From the NCBI RefSeq assembly GCF_004367745.1, contig NZ_CP037993.1, forward strand, positions 5,332,001 through 5,396,000: 64,000 nt of DNA. The letters are read 5' to 3'. Below the pieces are notes generated by a model. The model did no database searches. It saw only the letters and a list, made by a program, of their open reading frames with translations, and was not told the DNA's origin. Numbering within the stretch: position 1 is the first letter of the stretch; every line of letters starts with the position of its first letter. This document shows positions 27,490 through 36,540 of this stretch, piece by piece. The stretch comes from Herbaspirillum huttiense. Lineage in GTDB: Bacteria > Pseudomonadota > Gammaproteobacteria > Burkholderiales > Burkholderiaceae_D. The translations under genes were made by a program, and so were the position numbers.

Positions 27490-28821
27490 GTGAGCAAAGT
27501 ATTCAAGTCCCTGTTCGGGCAGGTGGTGCTGGCGCTGGTGGCCGGCATCGTCATCGGCCTGCTGTGGCCGGACTTCGGCCAGAGCCTCAAACCGCTGGGC
27601 GACGGCTTCATCAAGCTGATCAAGATGATCATTCCGGTCATCGTCTTCTGCGTGGTGGTGCAAGGCATCTGCGGTGCCAGCGACCTGAAGAAGGTCGGCA
27701 GCGTGGGCGTCAAGGCCATCATCTATTTCGAAGTCGTGACCACCATCGCCCTGCTGCTGGGCCTGGTGCTGGCGCTGGTGGTCCACCCCGGCGCGGGCAT
27801 GAACATCGATCCCAGCAACCTGGATGCCAGCAGCCTGTCGGGTTACATGGCCAATGCCGGCAAGGTCAAGGAGACCGGCTTTGCCGACTTCATCATGAAG
27901 CTGATCCCGGCCACCGCCGTGAGCGCCTTCACCTCCGGCGATGTGCTGCAGGTGCTGCTGATCTCGGTGACCTTCGGCTGTGCGCTGCTGCTGATCGGTG
28001 ACAAGGGCGCACCGGTGGTGGCGCTGGTGTCGTCGCTGTCGGATGCCTTCTTCAAGTGCATGTCCTTCTTCATCCGCCTGGCGCCGCTGGGCGTGCTGGG
28101 GGCGATTGCCTTCACGGTCGGCAAGTACGGCATCGGCTCGCTCAAGCAGCTGGCACTGCTGGTGCTGCTGTTCTACGGCGCGGTGATCTTCTTCGTGCTG
28201 GTGGTGCTGGGCGGCATCCTGCGCGCCAGCGGGCTGTCCATCTTCAAGCTGATCCGCTACCTGCGCGAAGAGCTGGTGGTGGTGCTGGCCACCACCTCCT
28301 CGGACAGCGTGTTGCCGCAGATCATGAGGAAGCTGGAACACATGGGCATCAAGAAGTCCACCGTCGGCCTGGTGATCCCGACCGGCTATTCCTTCAACCT
28401 GGATGCCTTCTCGATCTACCTGACCATGGCCGCGCTGTTCATCGCCCAGGCCACCAACACGCACCTGTCCTGGGGTGACCTGGCGGCGATCCTGGCCATT
28501 GCCCTGGTGACCTCCAAGGGCGCGCACGGTGTGCCGGGCTCGGCCATCGTGATCCTGGCGGCCACGCTGACCACCATCCCGGCCATCCCGGTCGTGGGCC
28601 TGGTGCTGGTGCTGTCCATCGACTGGTTCATCGGCATCGCCCGTGCGCTGGGCAACCTGCTGGGCAATTGCGTGGCGACCGTGGTCATCGCCAGCTGGGA
28701 AAAGGATATCGACAAGCAACGTGCCCGCGCCGTGCTCAATGGCGAATACGTGACGCCGCTGGCCGAGGAACTGCCCGTCATCGACCTGCCGGGCGTGGCC
28801 GGCAACCCGGCCCGGGCCTGA
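27490..28821 (+). CDS. DctA-like dicarboxylate/amino acid:cation symporter (DAACS)
   Basis: This 443-residue secondary transporter is of the DAACS family, which imports C4-dicarboxylates or acidic amino acids with H+ or Na+. It has about eight transmembrane helices plus two re-entrant hairpins. Hallmarks are the serine-rich hairpin LATTSSDSVLPQ, helix 7 PTGYSFNLDAFSIYLTMA and the GVPGSAIVILAATL hairpin. The GTG at 27490 follows AAGGAGA. Asp in place of the usual Glu in TSSESVLP and NLDAF in place of NLDGT hint at a shifted substrate range. It probably imports the compound degraded by the divergent lyase/hydrolase pair. Confidence 0.9.
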   Translation: MSKVFKSLFGQVVLALVAGIVIGLLWPDFGQSLKPLGDGFIKLIKMIIPVIVFCVVVQGICGASDLKKVGSVGVKAIIYFEVVTTIALLLGLVLALVVHPGAGMNIDPSNLDASSLSGYMANAGKVKETGFADFIMKLIPATAVSAFTSGDVLQVLLISVTFGCALLLIGDKGAPVVALVSSLSDAFFKCMSFFIRLAPLGVLGAIAFTVGKYGIGSLKQLALLVLLFYGAVIFFVLVVLGGILRASGLSIFKLIRYLREELVVVLATTSSDSVLPQIMRKLEHMGIKKSTVGLVIPTGYSFNLDAFSIYLTMAALFIAQATNTHLSWGDLAAILAIALVTSKGAHGVPGSAIVILAATLTTIPAIPVVGLVLVLSIDWFIGIARALGNLLGNCVATVVIASWEKDIDKQRARAVLNGEYVTPLAEELPVIDLPGVAGNPARA

Positions 28822-28850
28822 GCCCGCCGATGGACGCAGGGGAAGCGGAA

Positions 28851-28880
28851 TTGGCTGGCCATCGTTGCACTGGTTACAAT
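28851..28880 (+). promoter_or_regulatory. Possible sigma-70 promoter of the GntR gene
   Basis: TTGGCT (28851-28856) and TACAAT (28875-28880) are spaced by 18 bases and lie about 50 bases upstream of the GntR start. No other good candidate is in this 107-base gap. Confidence 0.4.
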
Positions 28881-28928
28881 GGAGCGCCGCCGCAGGGCGG
28901 CCTTCCCAGCCACTCGTCCCCCCCAGCC

Positions 28929-29621
28929 ATGACCGCTTCCGTCCCTGCCCCCGCACCCGACAGCTCCGACGCCATCGCCAGCGACATCGCGGCCAATATC
29001 GCCGCGCAGCGCCTGCCGCCCGGTGCCAAGCTGCCCGAAGAAGCCTTGGCGCGGGTGTACCAGGTCAGCCGCACCAAGATCCGCGCGGCGCTGGTGATGC
29101 TGGCCAAGGACAAGCTGGTGGACCTGATCCCCGACAAGGGGGCCTTCGTCAGCAAACCCACGGTGGAGGAGACGCGCAACCTGTTCTTCGTGCGCCGGGC
29201 GCTGGAAGCGGCCATGGTGCGCCAGTTCGTGGCCTGCGCCACCGAAGCGGATTACGCCCGGCTGGAAGCGCACCTGGAACAGGAACGCCAGGCCGTCAAG
29301 GATGACAACATGCAGGTGCGCTCTTCCCTGCTGAGCGACTTCCACATCCTGCTGGCGCGCATCGTCGGCAACGACGTGCTGACCGACATCCTGGAAAAGC
29401 TGGCCGGCCGCAGCGCCCTCATCACCATGCTCTACCAGTCCACGCGCGATGCCGCCTGCTCCAGCGAGGAACATGGCGCCTTCATCGCGGCGGCGCGGGC
29501 GGGCGATGTCGAGAAGGCCGTCGAACTGATGGAGCACCACCTGCTGCATGTGGAGCAGGCACTGGCCTTTGAGCCCAAGTCCGGCCCGCGCAAGGATCTG
29601 CTGCGCGAACTGTTGTCATGA
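28929..29621 (+). CDS. GntR-family regulator with FCD domain
   Basis: This 230-residue regulator has an N-terminal GntR winged helix (about 15-80, with GAKLPEEALARVYQVSRTKIRAAL) and a C-terminal all-helical FCD ligand domain (about 90-220) containing metal-site residues of the type DFHILLARIVGN and MEHHL. The ATG at 28929 gives the expected family length; longer readings run into the transporter gene. It follows the DctA-like gene and probably represses the transporter and the divergent lyase/hydrolase unit through the TTGTATNCAA pair. Confidence 0.9.
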   Translation: MTASVPAPAPDSSDAIASDIAANIAAQRLPPGAKLPEEALARVYQVSRTKIRAALVMLAKDKLVDLIPDKGAFVSKPTVEETRNLFFVRRALEAAMVRQFVACATEADYARLEAHLEQERQAVKDDNMQVRSSLLSDFHILLARIVGNDVLTDILEKLAGRSALITMLYQSTRDAACSSEEHGAFIAAARAGDVEKAVELMEHHLLHVEQALAFEPKSGPRKDLLRELLS

Positions 29622-29649
29622 ATTCGTCAGCCAGCGCTGAGCGGGGTTG

Positions 29650-29739
29650 AAAAACTTAGTAAAAATTCATTTCCATTCATATCAGTCCGCCTGCTGCAAG
29701 GGATAGCGGGCGGACTGACCGTACTCCGACTAAGTTTTT
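29650..29739. repeat. Nested inverted repeats upstream of the Cache chemoreceptor
   Basis: Outer arms AAAAACTTAGT and ACTAAGTTTTT (29650-29660, 29729-29739) enclose a strong inner hairpin, TCAGTCCGCC and GGCGGACTGA (29682-29691, 29709-29718), that extends by a T-G pair and three more base pairs. The inner hairpin may terminate the GntR transcript; the outer T-run follows after a gap. Confidence 0.6.
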
Positions 29740-29918
29740 TTCATATCGCCCCGGAACCACCCGGGGGTCGGGCAAGCCCGCATCAGACGGTGAAATCCAG
29801 CTGTATTCCACGGTTACCGCCACGGCAGCGGGGTCCACACTCATGCACCGGTCCGGATGCCGTCCGTCAAGATTGAACAGGGCCTGGTTCACCAAAATAA
29901 TGATTTCAGGGATTCCAC

Positions 29919-31715
29919 ATGCTCAACTCCATCAAAGCCCGCATCCTGTTCTATACGATTGCCCTGCTGGTCGCCAGCCTGGCGGTGGTCGGGACGGTGT
30001 CCTTCTTCATCATCCAGACGGACAACGACCGCGCCATCGAGCGCAACGCCCAGGCCGTGGCGACCGGTTTCGGTTCCACCATCAATGAATGGGTGGCGGC
30101 CCGCACCGCCATGACGGTAGCCGCCGCCGAAGGCGTGCAGGGGGCCGATCCGGTGTTCGTCATCAAGCTGCTGCAGAAGAGCGGCGGCTTCTACGTCACC
30201 ACCCTAGGCCGCGAGGACAAGACCGCCTTCACCTCGGCTGCCGAAGGCTTGCCGGCCGGCTATGATCCGACCGCCCGCCCTTGGTACAAGCAGGCGGTGG
30301 CGGCCGGCAAGCCGGTGCTGACCAAGCCCTACACCGACGTCGCCACCAAGAAGCCGATGGTCTCCTTCACCGCGCCGGTGATGCAGAACGGCCAGCGCGT
30401 GGGCGTGGTGGCGGCCGCCATGTTCCTCGATGGCGTCTCCGAAGTGGTGCGCGCCATCCACCCGACCCCGGCCAGCTACGCCTTCCTGGTGGACCGTGAC
30501 GGCCTGATGCTGGCGCACCCGGATGGCCAGTGGGTCAACAAGCCGGCCAAGGAGTGGAATGCCGAGCTGACCCCGGAACGCCTGCAGAGCCTGGCGGCCG
30601 ATGACAAGGTCAGCGCGCTGCCACTGGATGGCGCGGCCAAGCTCATCAAGGGCATCCCCATCAAAGGCACCGAATGGACCCTGATGCTGGCCATGGACAA
30701 GGCCGACGTCACCGCCGGCATGCGCAATGCCACGCGCTCGGCGCTGATCGCGCTGGTGCTGGTGGCACTGGTGGCAGCGGGCATCATGAGCGTGATCACC
30801 ACGGCGGTGTTCCAGCGCCTCTCGCGCGTGCGCCGGGCCATGGACAGCCTGTCTTCCGGCAACGGCGACCTGACCCTGCGCCTGGACGAAGACGGCAAGG
30901 ATGAACTGACGCAGATCTCGCGCTCCTTCAACCAGTTCGTCAACCAGATCACCGGCATCCTGCAGGACGTGCGCCGCAGCAGCGATACCGTCAAGATTTC
31001 TTCCACCGAGATCGCCAGCGGCAACCAGGACCTGTCGGCCCGTACCGAGCAGCAGGCCGGTGCGCTGGAAGAAACCGCCTCGGCCATGGAGCAGCTGACC
31101 TCGACCGTGCAGCAGAACTCGGAAAGCGCGCGCCGCGCCAACGAACTGGCCGGCAATGCTTCCCGGATCGCTGCACAGGGCGGTGAAGTGGTCGGCAACG
31201 TGGTCTCGACCATGGAAGCCATCAATGCCTCCTCGCGCCAGATCGCCGACATCATCACGGTGATCGACGGCATCGCCTTCCAGACCAACATCCTGGCCCT
31301 GAACGCCGCCGTGGAAGCGGCCCGCGCCGGTGAGCAGGGACGTGGCTTCGCGGTGGTGGCTTCCGAAGTGCGTTCGCTGGCCCAGCGCAGCGCCCAGGCC
31401 GCCAAGGAGATCAAGCAGCTCATCGACAACTCGGTCTCCAAGGTGGCCGATGGCGGCGTGCTGGTGGCCCAGGCCGGGCAGACCATGGAACAGATCGTGG
31501 CCAGCATCCGTGACGTCAGCGTGATCGTCAGCGAAATCGCCCATGCCAGCAGCGAACAGAATGGCGGCATCCAGGAAGTGAACCTGGCCATCACGCATAT
31601 CGACGAAGGCACGCAACAGAATGCAGCGCTGGTCGAACAGGCGGCGGCCGCTGCCAAGTCCTTGCAGGATGAGGCGCACCGGCTGTCGGTGCTGGTCGGC
31701 GGCTTCAAGATGTAG
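29919..31715 (+). CDS. Methyl-accepting chemotaxis protein with double Cache domain
   Basis: This 598-residue chemoreceptor has a transmembrane helix (about 8-30), a periplasmic dCache_1 sensor (about 35-270), a second helix (about 275-297), HAMP, and a signalling domain with the usual conserved tip. The Cache motif [11 protein letters not shown] followed by KPYTDVAT resembles amino-acid-binding receptors, but the strand reads [12 protein letters not shown], with Ala where those receptors keep an Asp that holds the amino group. A different ligand is therefore likely. It lacks the C-terminal pentapeptide found in the two receptors at 20-24 kb. Confidence 0.92.
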   Translation: MLNSIKARILFYTIALLVASLAVVGTVSFFIIQTDNDRAIERNAQAVATGFGSTINEWVAARTAMTVAAAEGVQGADPVFVIKLLQKSGGFYVTTLGREDKTAFTSAAEGLPAGYDPTARPWYKQAVAAGKPVLTKPYTDVATKKPMVSFTAPVMQNGQRVGVVAAAMFLDGVSEVVRAIHPTPASYAFLVDRDGLMLAHPDGQWVNKPAKEWNAELTPERLQSLAADDKVSALPLDGAAKLIKGIPIKGTEWTLMLAMDKADVTAGMRNATRSALIALVLVALVAAGIMSVITTAVFQRLSRVRRAMDSLSSGNGDLTLRLDEDGKDELTQISRSFNQFVNQITGILQDVRRSSDTVKISSTEIASGNQDLSARTEQQAGALEETASAMEQLTSTVQQNSESARRANELAGNASRIAAQGGEVVGNVVSTMEAINASSRQIADIITVIDGIAFQTNILALNAAVEAARAGEQGRGFAVVASEVRSLAQRSAQAAKEIKQLIDNSVSKVADGGVLVAQAGQTMEQIVASIRDVSVIVSEIAHASSEQNGGIQEVNLAITHIDEGTQQNAALVEQAAAAAKSLQDEAHRLSVLVGGFKM

Positions 31716-31723
31716 TGCAAGTC

Positions 31724-31760
31724 TCGTCACTCTGACGTGCCGACCTCGTCAGAATGACGA
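31724..31760. repeat. Long inverted repeat after the Cache chemoreceptor
   Basis: Arms TCGTCACTCTGACG and CGTCAGAATGACGA (31724-31737, 31747-31760) match at 13 of 14 positions with a 9-base loop, just past the MCP stop. There is no T-run, so it may be a factor-dependent terminator or 3' stabiliser. Confidence 0.6.
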
Positions 31761-31955
31761 AAGCGCTGACACACCCCACGGCCGGCCCCGCGCGCAAGCG
31801 GGTCCGGCCGTTTGCGTTAAAATGGCCGACGCAGTCAGCCTCTTCCGTCCTCCCGCAGGCCGGGTCTGCCAGCCGCGCCGCCCCAGGGCCATCGACATGC
31901 AACATGATGAGCCCGCCGGATCTCCCGGGCGGCAACATGATGACCCGTCCCGACC

Positions 31956-32549
31956 ATGATGAATCCTCTCTCTACCACTCCCGCCCTGCTCTCGGCCCGT
32001 CTCAAGAATGAAACGGCCACGCTGCATGAGCAGATGCACGCCCTGATGGAACAGGCGCAACCCTTCGCCAGCCGCGCGCAGTACGTGCGCTTCGTGGCGG
32101 CGCAGTATCACTTCCAGCGCGATGTCGAACATCTCTTCGACGATCGGGCCATCCAGGCCGCCGTGCCTGACCTGCAGGTGCGCGGCCGCGAGGCCGCTGC
32201 GCTGGCCGACCTGGCCGACCTGGAGGCCGCGCCCGGTGAGGCCGTTATCGCCACCGGCAACGTGGCCATGCCTGAAGCGCTGGGCTGGCTCTACGTCTCC
32301 GAAGGCTCGACGCTGGGTGCGGCCTTCCTGCTCAAGGAGGTCAAGGACAAGCTGGGCCTGAGCGAAAGCTTTGGCGCGCGCAACCTGGCGGCCTACCCGG
32401 AAGGACGGGCGGTGGTCTGGCGGCGCTTCGTCAGCTTCCTCGATGCGCCGGGTCTCTCGACGCAGGAACAGGATGCGGTGGTGGCCGGTGCCGCTGCGGC
32501 CTTCGAACGTTTCGGCGTGCTGTTGAAACGGCACTTCGCGCTGGACTGA
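31956..32549 (+). CDS. Biliverdin-producing heme oxygenase (BphO-like)
   Basis: This 197-residue heme oxygenase opens heme to biliverdin, iron and CO. The proximal heme ligand is H24 (TATLHEQMHALM). The distal helix carries YVSEGSTLGAAFLL with the flexible glycines G117 and G121. The YVSEG form is typical of enzymes that supply biliverdin to bacteriophytochromes, but no phytochrome gene is in the window, so iron recovery is an alternative. It is followed four bases later by a YbaN-family gene, likely cotranscribed. Two Met codons at 31956 and 31959 are equivalent start choices. Confidence 0.88.
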   Translation: MMNPLSTTPALLSARLKNETATLHEQMHALMEQAQPFASRAQYVRFVAAQYHFQRDVEHLFDDRAIQAAVPDLQVRGREAAALADLADLEAAPGEAVIATGNVAMPEALGWLYVSEGSTLGAAFLLKEVKDKLGLSESFGARNLAAYPEGRAVVWRRFVSFLDAPGLSTQEQDAVVAGAAAAFERFGVLLKRHFALD

Positions 32550-32553
32550 GGCC

Positions 32554-33000
32554 ATGGCGGACAGTCCGTCCCAACCGCCCCTGCCGCTGCCCTCCAGCCA
32601 GCTGGCCCCGCGCCGCACGCGCTGGCTGTGGCTGCTGCTGGCCTATGCCAGCCTCGGTGTCGGCATCGTGGCCATCTTCATACCCGGCATTCCGACCACC
32701 GAATTCGTGCTGCTCTCCGCCTGGGCCGCCGGCAAGGGCTCACCGCGCCTGCAGCGCTGGCTGGAACAGCATCGCCTGTTCGGCCCGATGATCCACAACT
32801 GGCGCCACGGCCGCGTGGTGGCGCGGCGCGCCAAGATCAGCGCTTCCCTCATGATGAGCCTGTGCCTGGTCATCATGCTCTTCACCGTCAAGCGCCACTG
32901 GGTGATCGTGCTGGCCACGCTGGGCATGGCCCTGGGGGCGGCCTGGATGTGGTCGCGCCCGGAACGCGCGGAAGACGCCGAGCCCGGCGAGCGCTCATGA
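32554..33000 (+). CDS. YbaN/DUF454 family membrane protein
   Basis: This 148-residue inner-membrane protein of the YbaN (DUF454) family has unknown function. It has a hydrophobic hairpin near 25-55 containing the family motif GIPTTEFVLLSAWAAGKGSPRLQRWL, the RRAKISASLMM segment and a C-terminal pair of helices. It lies four bases after the heme oxygenase stop. YbaN proteins are repeatedly found beside heme oxygenase or heme-uptake genes, which supports a heme- or iron-related role, but this is association only. Confidence 0.85.
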   Translation: MADSPSQPPLPLPSSQLAPRRTRWLWLLLAYASLGVGIVAIFIPGIPTTEFVLLSAWAAGKGSPRLQRWLEQHRLFGPMIHNWRHGRVVARRAKISASLMMSLCLVIMLFTVKRHWVIVLATLGMALGAAWMWSRPERAEDAEPGERS

Positions 33001-33033
33001 AAAAAGCCTGCCCCGCGCAAACGGGACAGGCTC
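33001..33033 (-). terminator. Terminator of the aldo/keto reductase gene
   Basis: Arms AGCCTGCCCCG and CGGGACAGGCT (33006-33016, 33023-33033) are followed on the minus strand by six T residues. It may also slow transcription from the YbaN side. Confidence 0.85.
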
Positions 33034-33059
33034 TTCCTTGATGCACGTGCCAATCGGCG

Positions 33060-34094
33060 TCAGGTAATCGACGACGACACCTTCCACAGATCCACATCGC
33101 CATCAGTCGCATGCTTGTCGATGCTGGCCAGTTCCTCCTGCGTGAAGTCCAGCTTCTTGACCGCATCCAGCGAATCGTCGAGCTGCTCGACGGTGCGCGC
33201 ACCGATCAGTGCAGACGTGACGCGCGTATCGCGCAGCACCCAGGCGATGGCCATCTGCGCCAGGGTCTGACCGCGCTTGGCGGCGATGTCGTTCAGGGCA
33301 CGAATGCGCGCCAGGTTGTCCTCCGACAGCATGCGCTGCGGCAGCGACGGCGCACGCGTCACGCGAGCGCCTTCCGGCACGCCGCCCAGGTACTTGCTGG
33401 TCAGCAGGCCTTGCGCCAGCGGCGAGAAGCCGATGCAGCCCACGCCCAGTTCTTCCAGCGCCGGCAGCAGGCCGCTTTCAATCGTGCGGTTGAGCATGGA
33501 ATAGTTGGGCTGGTGGATCAACAGCGGCACGCCTTCGCTCTTGAGGATGGCCGCTGCCTTGCGGGTCAGCTCCGGCGAATAGGACGAGATGCCGACGTAG
33601 AGCGCCTTGCCCTGGCGATGCAGCTGTGCCAGCGCGCCCATGGTCTCTTCCAGCGGAGTGTCGGCATCGACGCGGTGCGAATAGAAGATGTCGACGTAGT
33701 CCAGGCCCATGCGCTTCAGGCTCTGTTCACAGCTGGCGATGAGGTGCTTGCGCGCACCGCTGGGACCGCCATAGGGACCGGGCCACATCTGCCAGCCGGC
33801 CTTGCTGGAGATGACCAGCTCATCACGGTAGGGCAGGAAATCCTTGGCCATCCAGCGGCCGAAGTTTTCCTCGGCGGAACCGGCCGGGGGACCGTAGTTG
33901 TTGGCCAGGTCGAAGTGGGTGACGCCACGGTCGAAGGCGCGGCGCAGCACGGCGCGGCCGGTTTCGAAGTTGTCGACGCCACCGAAGTTCTGCCACAGGC
34001 CCAGCGAGACGGCAGGCAGCAGCAGGCCGCTGCGGCCGGTACGGCGGTAGGGCATGCGGCCATCGTAGCGGGAGGATTCGGCGATATAGCTCAT
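33060..34094 (-). CDS. Aldo/keto reductase, YghZ-like
   Basis: This 344-residue NADPH-dependent aldo/keto reductase is of the YghZ group, which reduces L-glyceraldehyde 3-phosphate and methylglyoxal-like aldehydes. The catalytic tetrad is visible: D62 and Y67 (FDLANNYGPP), K98 (ISSKAGW) and H140 (DIFYSHRVD). The YGGPSGARKHL insertion after the Lys is typical for the subgroup. The ATG at 34094 has AAGGAGA upstream. It is a single transcription unit with its own terminator. It may protect against reactive carbonyls. Confidence 0.9.
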   Translation of the reverse strand: MSYIAESSRYDGRMPYRRTGRSGLLLPAVSLGLWQNFGGVDNFETGRAVLRRAFDRGVTHFDLANNYGPPAGSAEENFGRWMAKDFLPYRDELVISSKAGWQMWPGPYGGPSGARKHLIASCEQSLKRMGLDYVDIFYSHRVDADTPLEETMGALAQLHRQGKALYVGISSYSPELTRKAAAILKSEGVPLLIHQPNYSMLNRTIESGLLPALEELGVGCIGFSPLAQGLLTSKYLGGVPEGARVTRAPSLPQRMLSEDNLARIRALNDIAAKRGQTLAQMAIAWVLRDTRVTSALIGARTVEQLDDSLDAVKKLDFTQEELASIDKHATDGDVDLWKVSSSIT

Positions 34095-34268
34095 GGGTCT
34101 CCTTGGAGAAATGTTCTGCGGGAAGAATCGAGGGGGAACTGCCTGAACTGCCACTTCCTGGGTGGTGTGCTGAAGTCTACGCTTCTCTCACTTATTCATT
34201 AAATGCAAAATTCTGATGCGATTGATCTGTCTGACAGATGAATCGCCAGGCCCGTTCCCGACGGATCT

Positions 34269-35840
34269 TCAGCGTGCCGGCAGGATGATGGTGGCGATCA
34301 GGCCGCCTTCCGGATGGTTGCGCAAGAGCAGTTCGCCGCCATGGGCCTGCACGATGTTGCGTGAGATGCCCAGGCCCAGGCCCATGCCGCCGCTGTTCTG
34401 GGCGCGTCCGTGTTCCAGCCGCACGTAGGGCTGGAACAGCGTACCCATGGCATCTTCCGGCACGCCGGGGCCGTGGTCGCGGATCTCGATTTCCACCAGG
34501 TCACCACCGACACCGGCCGAGGGCCGGATGCTGATCTCGACCTTCTGGCCGTAATACAGGGCATTGTCGAACAGGTTGCCGATGGCGCGCTTCAGCGCCA
34601 GCGGCTTGGCCATGACGTTGATGCCGGAGGGCGTGAAGGCGATCTCGTGGCCGGCCAGGCGGGCATCGCGGATCATGCGCAGCACCAGCGCATCGAGGCG
34701 CACCTCGGTGCGGTTCTCGTGGATGTCGCTGTCCTTCACCGATTGCAGCGCGCCCTTGACCATCATGTCCAGCTCATCGAGATCATCATGGAAATCGGTG
34801 CGCATGGCGTCGTCATCCATCAGTTCGGTGCGCAGCTTCAAACGCGTGATGGGCGTGCGCAGGTCATGCGAGATGGAGACGAACAGGCGCTCACGATCTT
34901 CCAAGTAGCGCTTGATGCGCTCGCGCATGCCGGAGAAGGCACGCGCGGTCTTGACGTATTCGCGGCTGCCGGTCTCGGGCAGGCTGGGCACGGTCTCGCC
35001 CTTGCCAAAGGCTTCGGCGGCATCGGCCAGCGCGGCCAGCGGACGGGTGGTCCAGCGCACCACGAGGATGGTCAGCAAAAGGATGGCCGCCAGTGACAAA
35101 CCCTGCAGTACCAGCCGGTCCAGCCACAGCGGATTGTCACTGTCGAGGAAATACGGGTTGGGCATGAGCGCGGCCAGGTAAATCCAGCGGCCGCTTTCCA
35201 CCTGCATCTGGATCACCAGCACCGGAGCCGAGTTGGGCTTGGTCAGCAGGATGTGCTGCACCCAGTTGTCGGGCAGGTCGTTGACGGTGAGGCCATCGCT
35301 GGCTACCGGCAGGCCATCCGGCCAGGCGAAGGCCAGCCGCGCTTCCGGCAGGAAGGGCAGGTCTTCGCGCAGGGTCTGGGCGGCGACATCGATGGCCAGG
35401 TTGGCCAGGCGGCTGTCGCCGATCGATTTGACCGGTACCGCGCTGCTGTTGGCGTTGATGAAGAAGCGCGTGCCACCCATCTCGCGCAGCTGCTGGATCA
35501 TCAGCGGACGGTAGTTGGGCGGCAATGTCATGAAGTAGCGGATCGCCGAAGCGGCGCTATGGGCCAGGTGCTGGGCGGCGGTGCGGGTTTCGGCCTCGGA
35601 CTTGCTGCGCAGCTGCACGGCCCAGATCAGGCCACCGGCCACCTGCGTGACCAGCACGCCAAAGATCATCACCACCGACAGGCGGCCCAGCAGGGAATCC
35701 GGCAGCATCCAGTCCAGCAGCGCAGCCAGCCGGCGGCGCAGGCTGGGGGGACGCGCGGCGGCAGCGGGGACAGCCAGCGCTGCCGTCTCCGCCGCCAGGC
35801 TCTCAGGCGGCTGCGGCACTGACGTCGGCCGAGAAGACAT
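34269..35840 (-). CDS. EnvZ-like membrane sensor histidine kinase
   Basis: This membrane histidine kinase of about 523 residues has a Pro/Ala-rich cytoplasmic N-terminus, a transmembrane helix (about 50-75), a periplasmic domain of about 170 residues, a second helix (about 245-265), HAMP, the H-box SISHDLRTPI (H325) and an ATPase domain with RAIGNLFDNALYYG, RDHGPGVP and GGMGLGLGI. It most resembles the EnvZ/GltS-GtrS class. It overlaps the response regulator gene by about 40 bases, so the start (ATG 35840, or GTG 35849) has no ribosome site and coupling is likely. Confidence 0.9.
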   Translation of the reverse strand: MSSRPTSVPQPPESLAAETAALAVPAAAARPPSLRRRLAALLDWMLPDSLLGRLSVVMIFGVLVTQVAGGLIWAVQLRSKSEAETRTAAQHLAHSAASAIRYFMTLPPNYRPLMIQQLREMGGTRFFINANSSAVPVKSIGDSRLANLAIDVAAQTLREDLPFLPEARLAFAWPDGLPVASDGLTVNDLPDNWVQHILLTKPNSAPVLVIQMQVESGRWIYLAALMPNPYFLDSDNPLWLDRLVLQGLSLAAILLLTILVVRWTTRPLAALADAAEAFGKGETVPSLPETGSREYVKTARAFSGMRERIKRYLEDRERLFVSISHDLRTPITRLKLRTELMDDDAMRTDFHDDLDELDMMVKGALQSVKDSDIHENRTEVRLDALVLRMIRDARLAGHEIAFTPSGINVMAKPLALKRAIGNLFDNALYYGQKVEISIRPSAGVGGDLVEIEIRDHGPGVPEDAMGTLFQPYVRLEHGRAQNSGGMGLGLGISRNIVQAHGGELLLRNHPEGGLIATIILPAR

Positions 35841-36516
35841 AGCCGGCACCGCGCACGGTCTTGATCAGGTGCGGCTGGCGTCCGCCATCGTTCAAGCGCA
35901 GGCGCAGCTTGCTGATCTGCACATCCAGCGAGCGGTCCAGCGGACCGGCATCGCGTCCGCGGGTTTCTTCACAGAGCACGTTGCGATCGAGCACGTCGCC
36001 CGGATGTTCGACGAAATACTTCAGCAATTGGTAATCCATGCCGGTCAGGGGCACGACTTCGCCGGCGCTGTCGGTGAGGGTGCGTTCCACGGTATCGAGC
36101 GAGAAGCCGGCGAAACGGTAGTAGCGCGGGGCCGCACTGTTGTCGATGCCGATGCGGCGGTGGATGGCCTTGATGCGCGCCAGCAGTTCGCGCGGGCTGT
36201 AGGGCTTGGCGATGTAGTCGTCCGCACCCAGTTCCAGTCCGACCACGCGGTCGGTCTCGTCGGAGCTCGCGGTGAGCATGATGACCGGCACGTTGGATTT
36301 GCGGCGCACCGCCTTGCACAGGGCAAAACCGTCGGTGTCCGGCAGCATCACGTCCAGGATCACCAGCGAGAGCTCATCGGCAAAGCGCTGGAATTCGGTC
36401 AGGAAGGCTGCGCCATCATGGGCCAGGCGCACTTCGTACTGGTTCTTTTCCAGATAGGCCTTCAACAGGGTGCGGGTCTTCTGGTCATCGTCGACGATCA
36501 ATATCTTGCGCGTCAT
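35803..36516 (-). CDS. OmpR-family response regulator
   Basis: This 237-residue regulator has a receiver with D9-D11 acidic cluster, phosphoacceptor D55 (VILDVMLPDTDG), T82 and K104, followed by a winged-helix output domain (about 135-230) with SLDVQISKLRLRLND and TVRGAGYVF. It is similar to OmpR and to GltR, which controls glucose uptake in Pseudomonas. The gene lies 24 bases after the sugar-binding protein gene on the same strand and overlaps the kinase gene. Likely targets are its own operon and the divergent GlcNAc-type ABC operon. Confidence 0.9.
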   Translation of the reverse strand: MTRKILIVDDDQKTRTLLKAYLEKNQYEVRLAHDGAAFLTEFQRFADELSLVILDVMLPDTDGFALCKAVRRKSNVPVIMLTASSDETDRVVGLELGADDYIAKPYSPRELLARIKAIHRRIGIDNSAAPRYYRFAGFSLDTVERTLTDSAGEVVPLTGMDYQLLKYFVEHPGDVLDRNVLCEETRGRDAGPLDRSLDVQISKLRLRLNDGGRQPHLIKTVRGAGYVFSADVSAAAA

Positions 36517-36540
36517 GTTGCTGCTCCATCTCCGAAATTC

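Noticed and set aside
27463..28956. A 497-codon minus-strand frame opposite the DctA-like gene
   Set aside because: Composition is Gln/His/Arg-rich and featureless; the plus-strand transporter explains the region.
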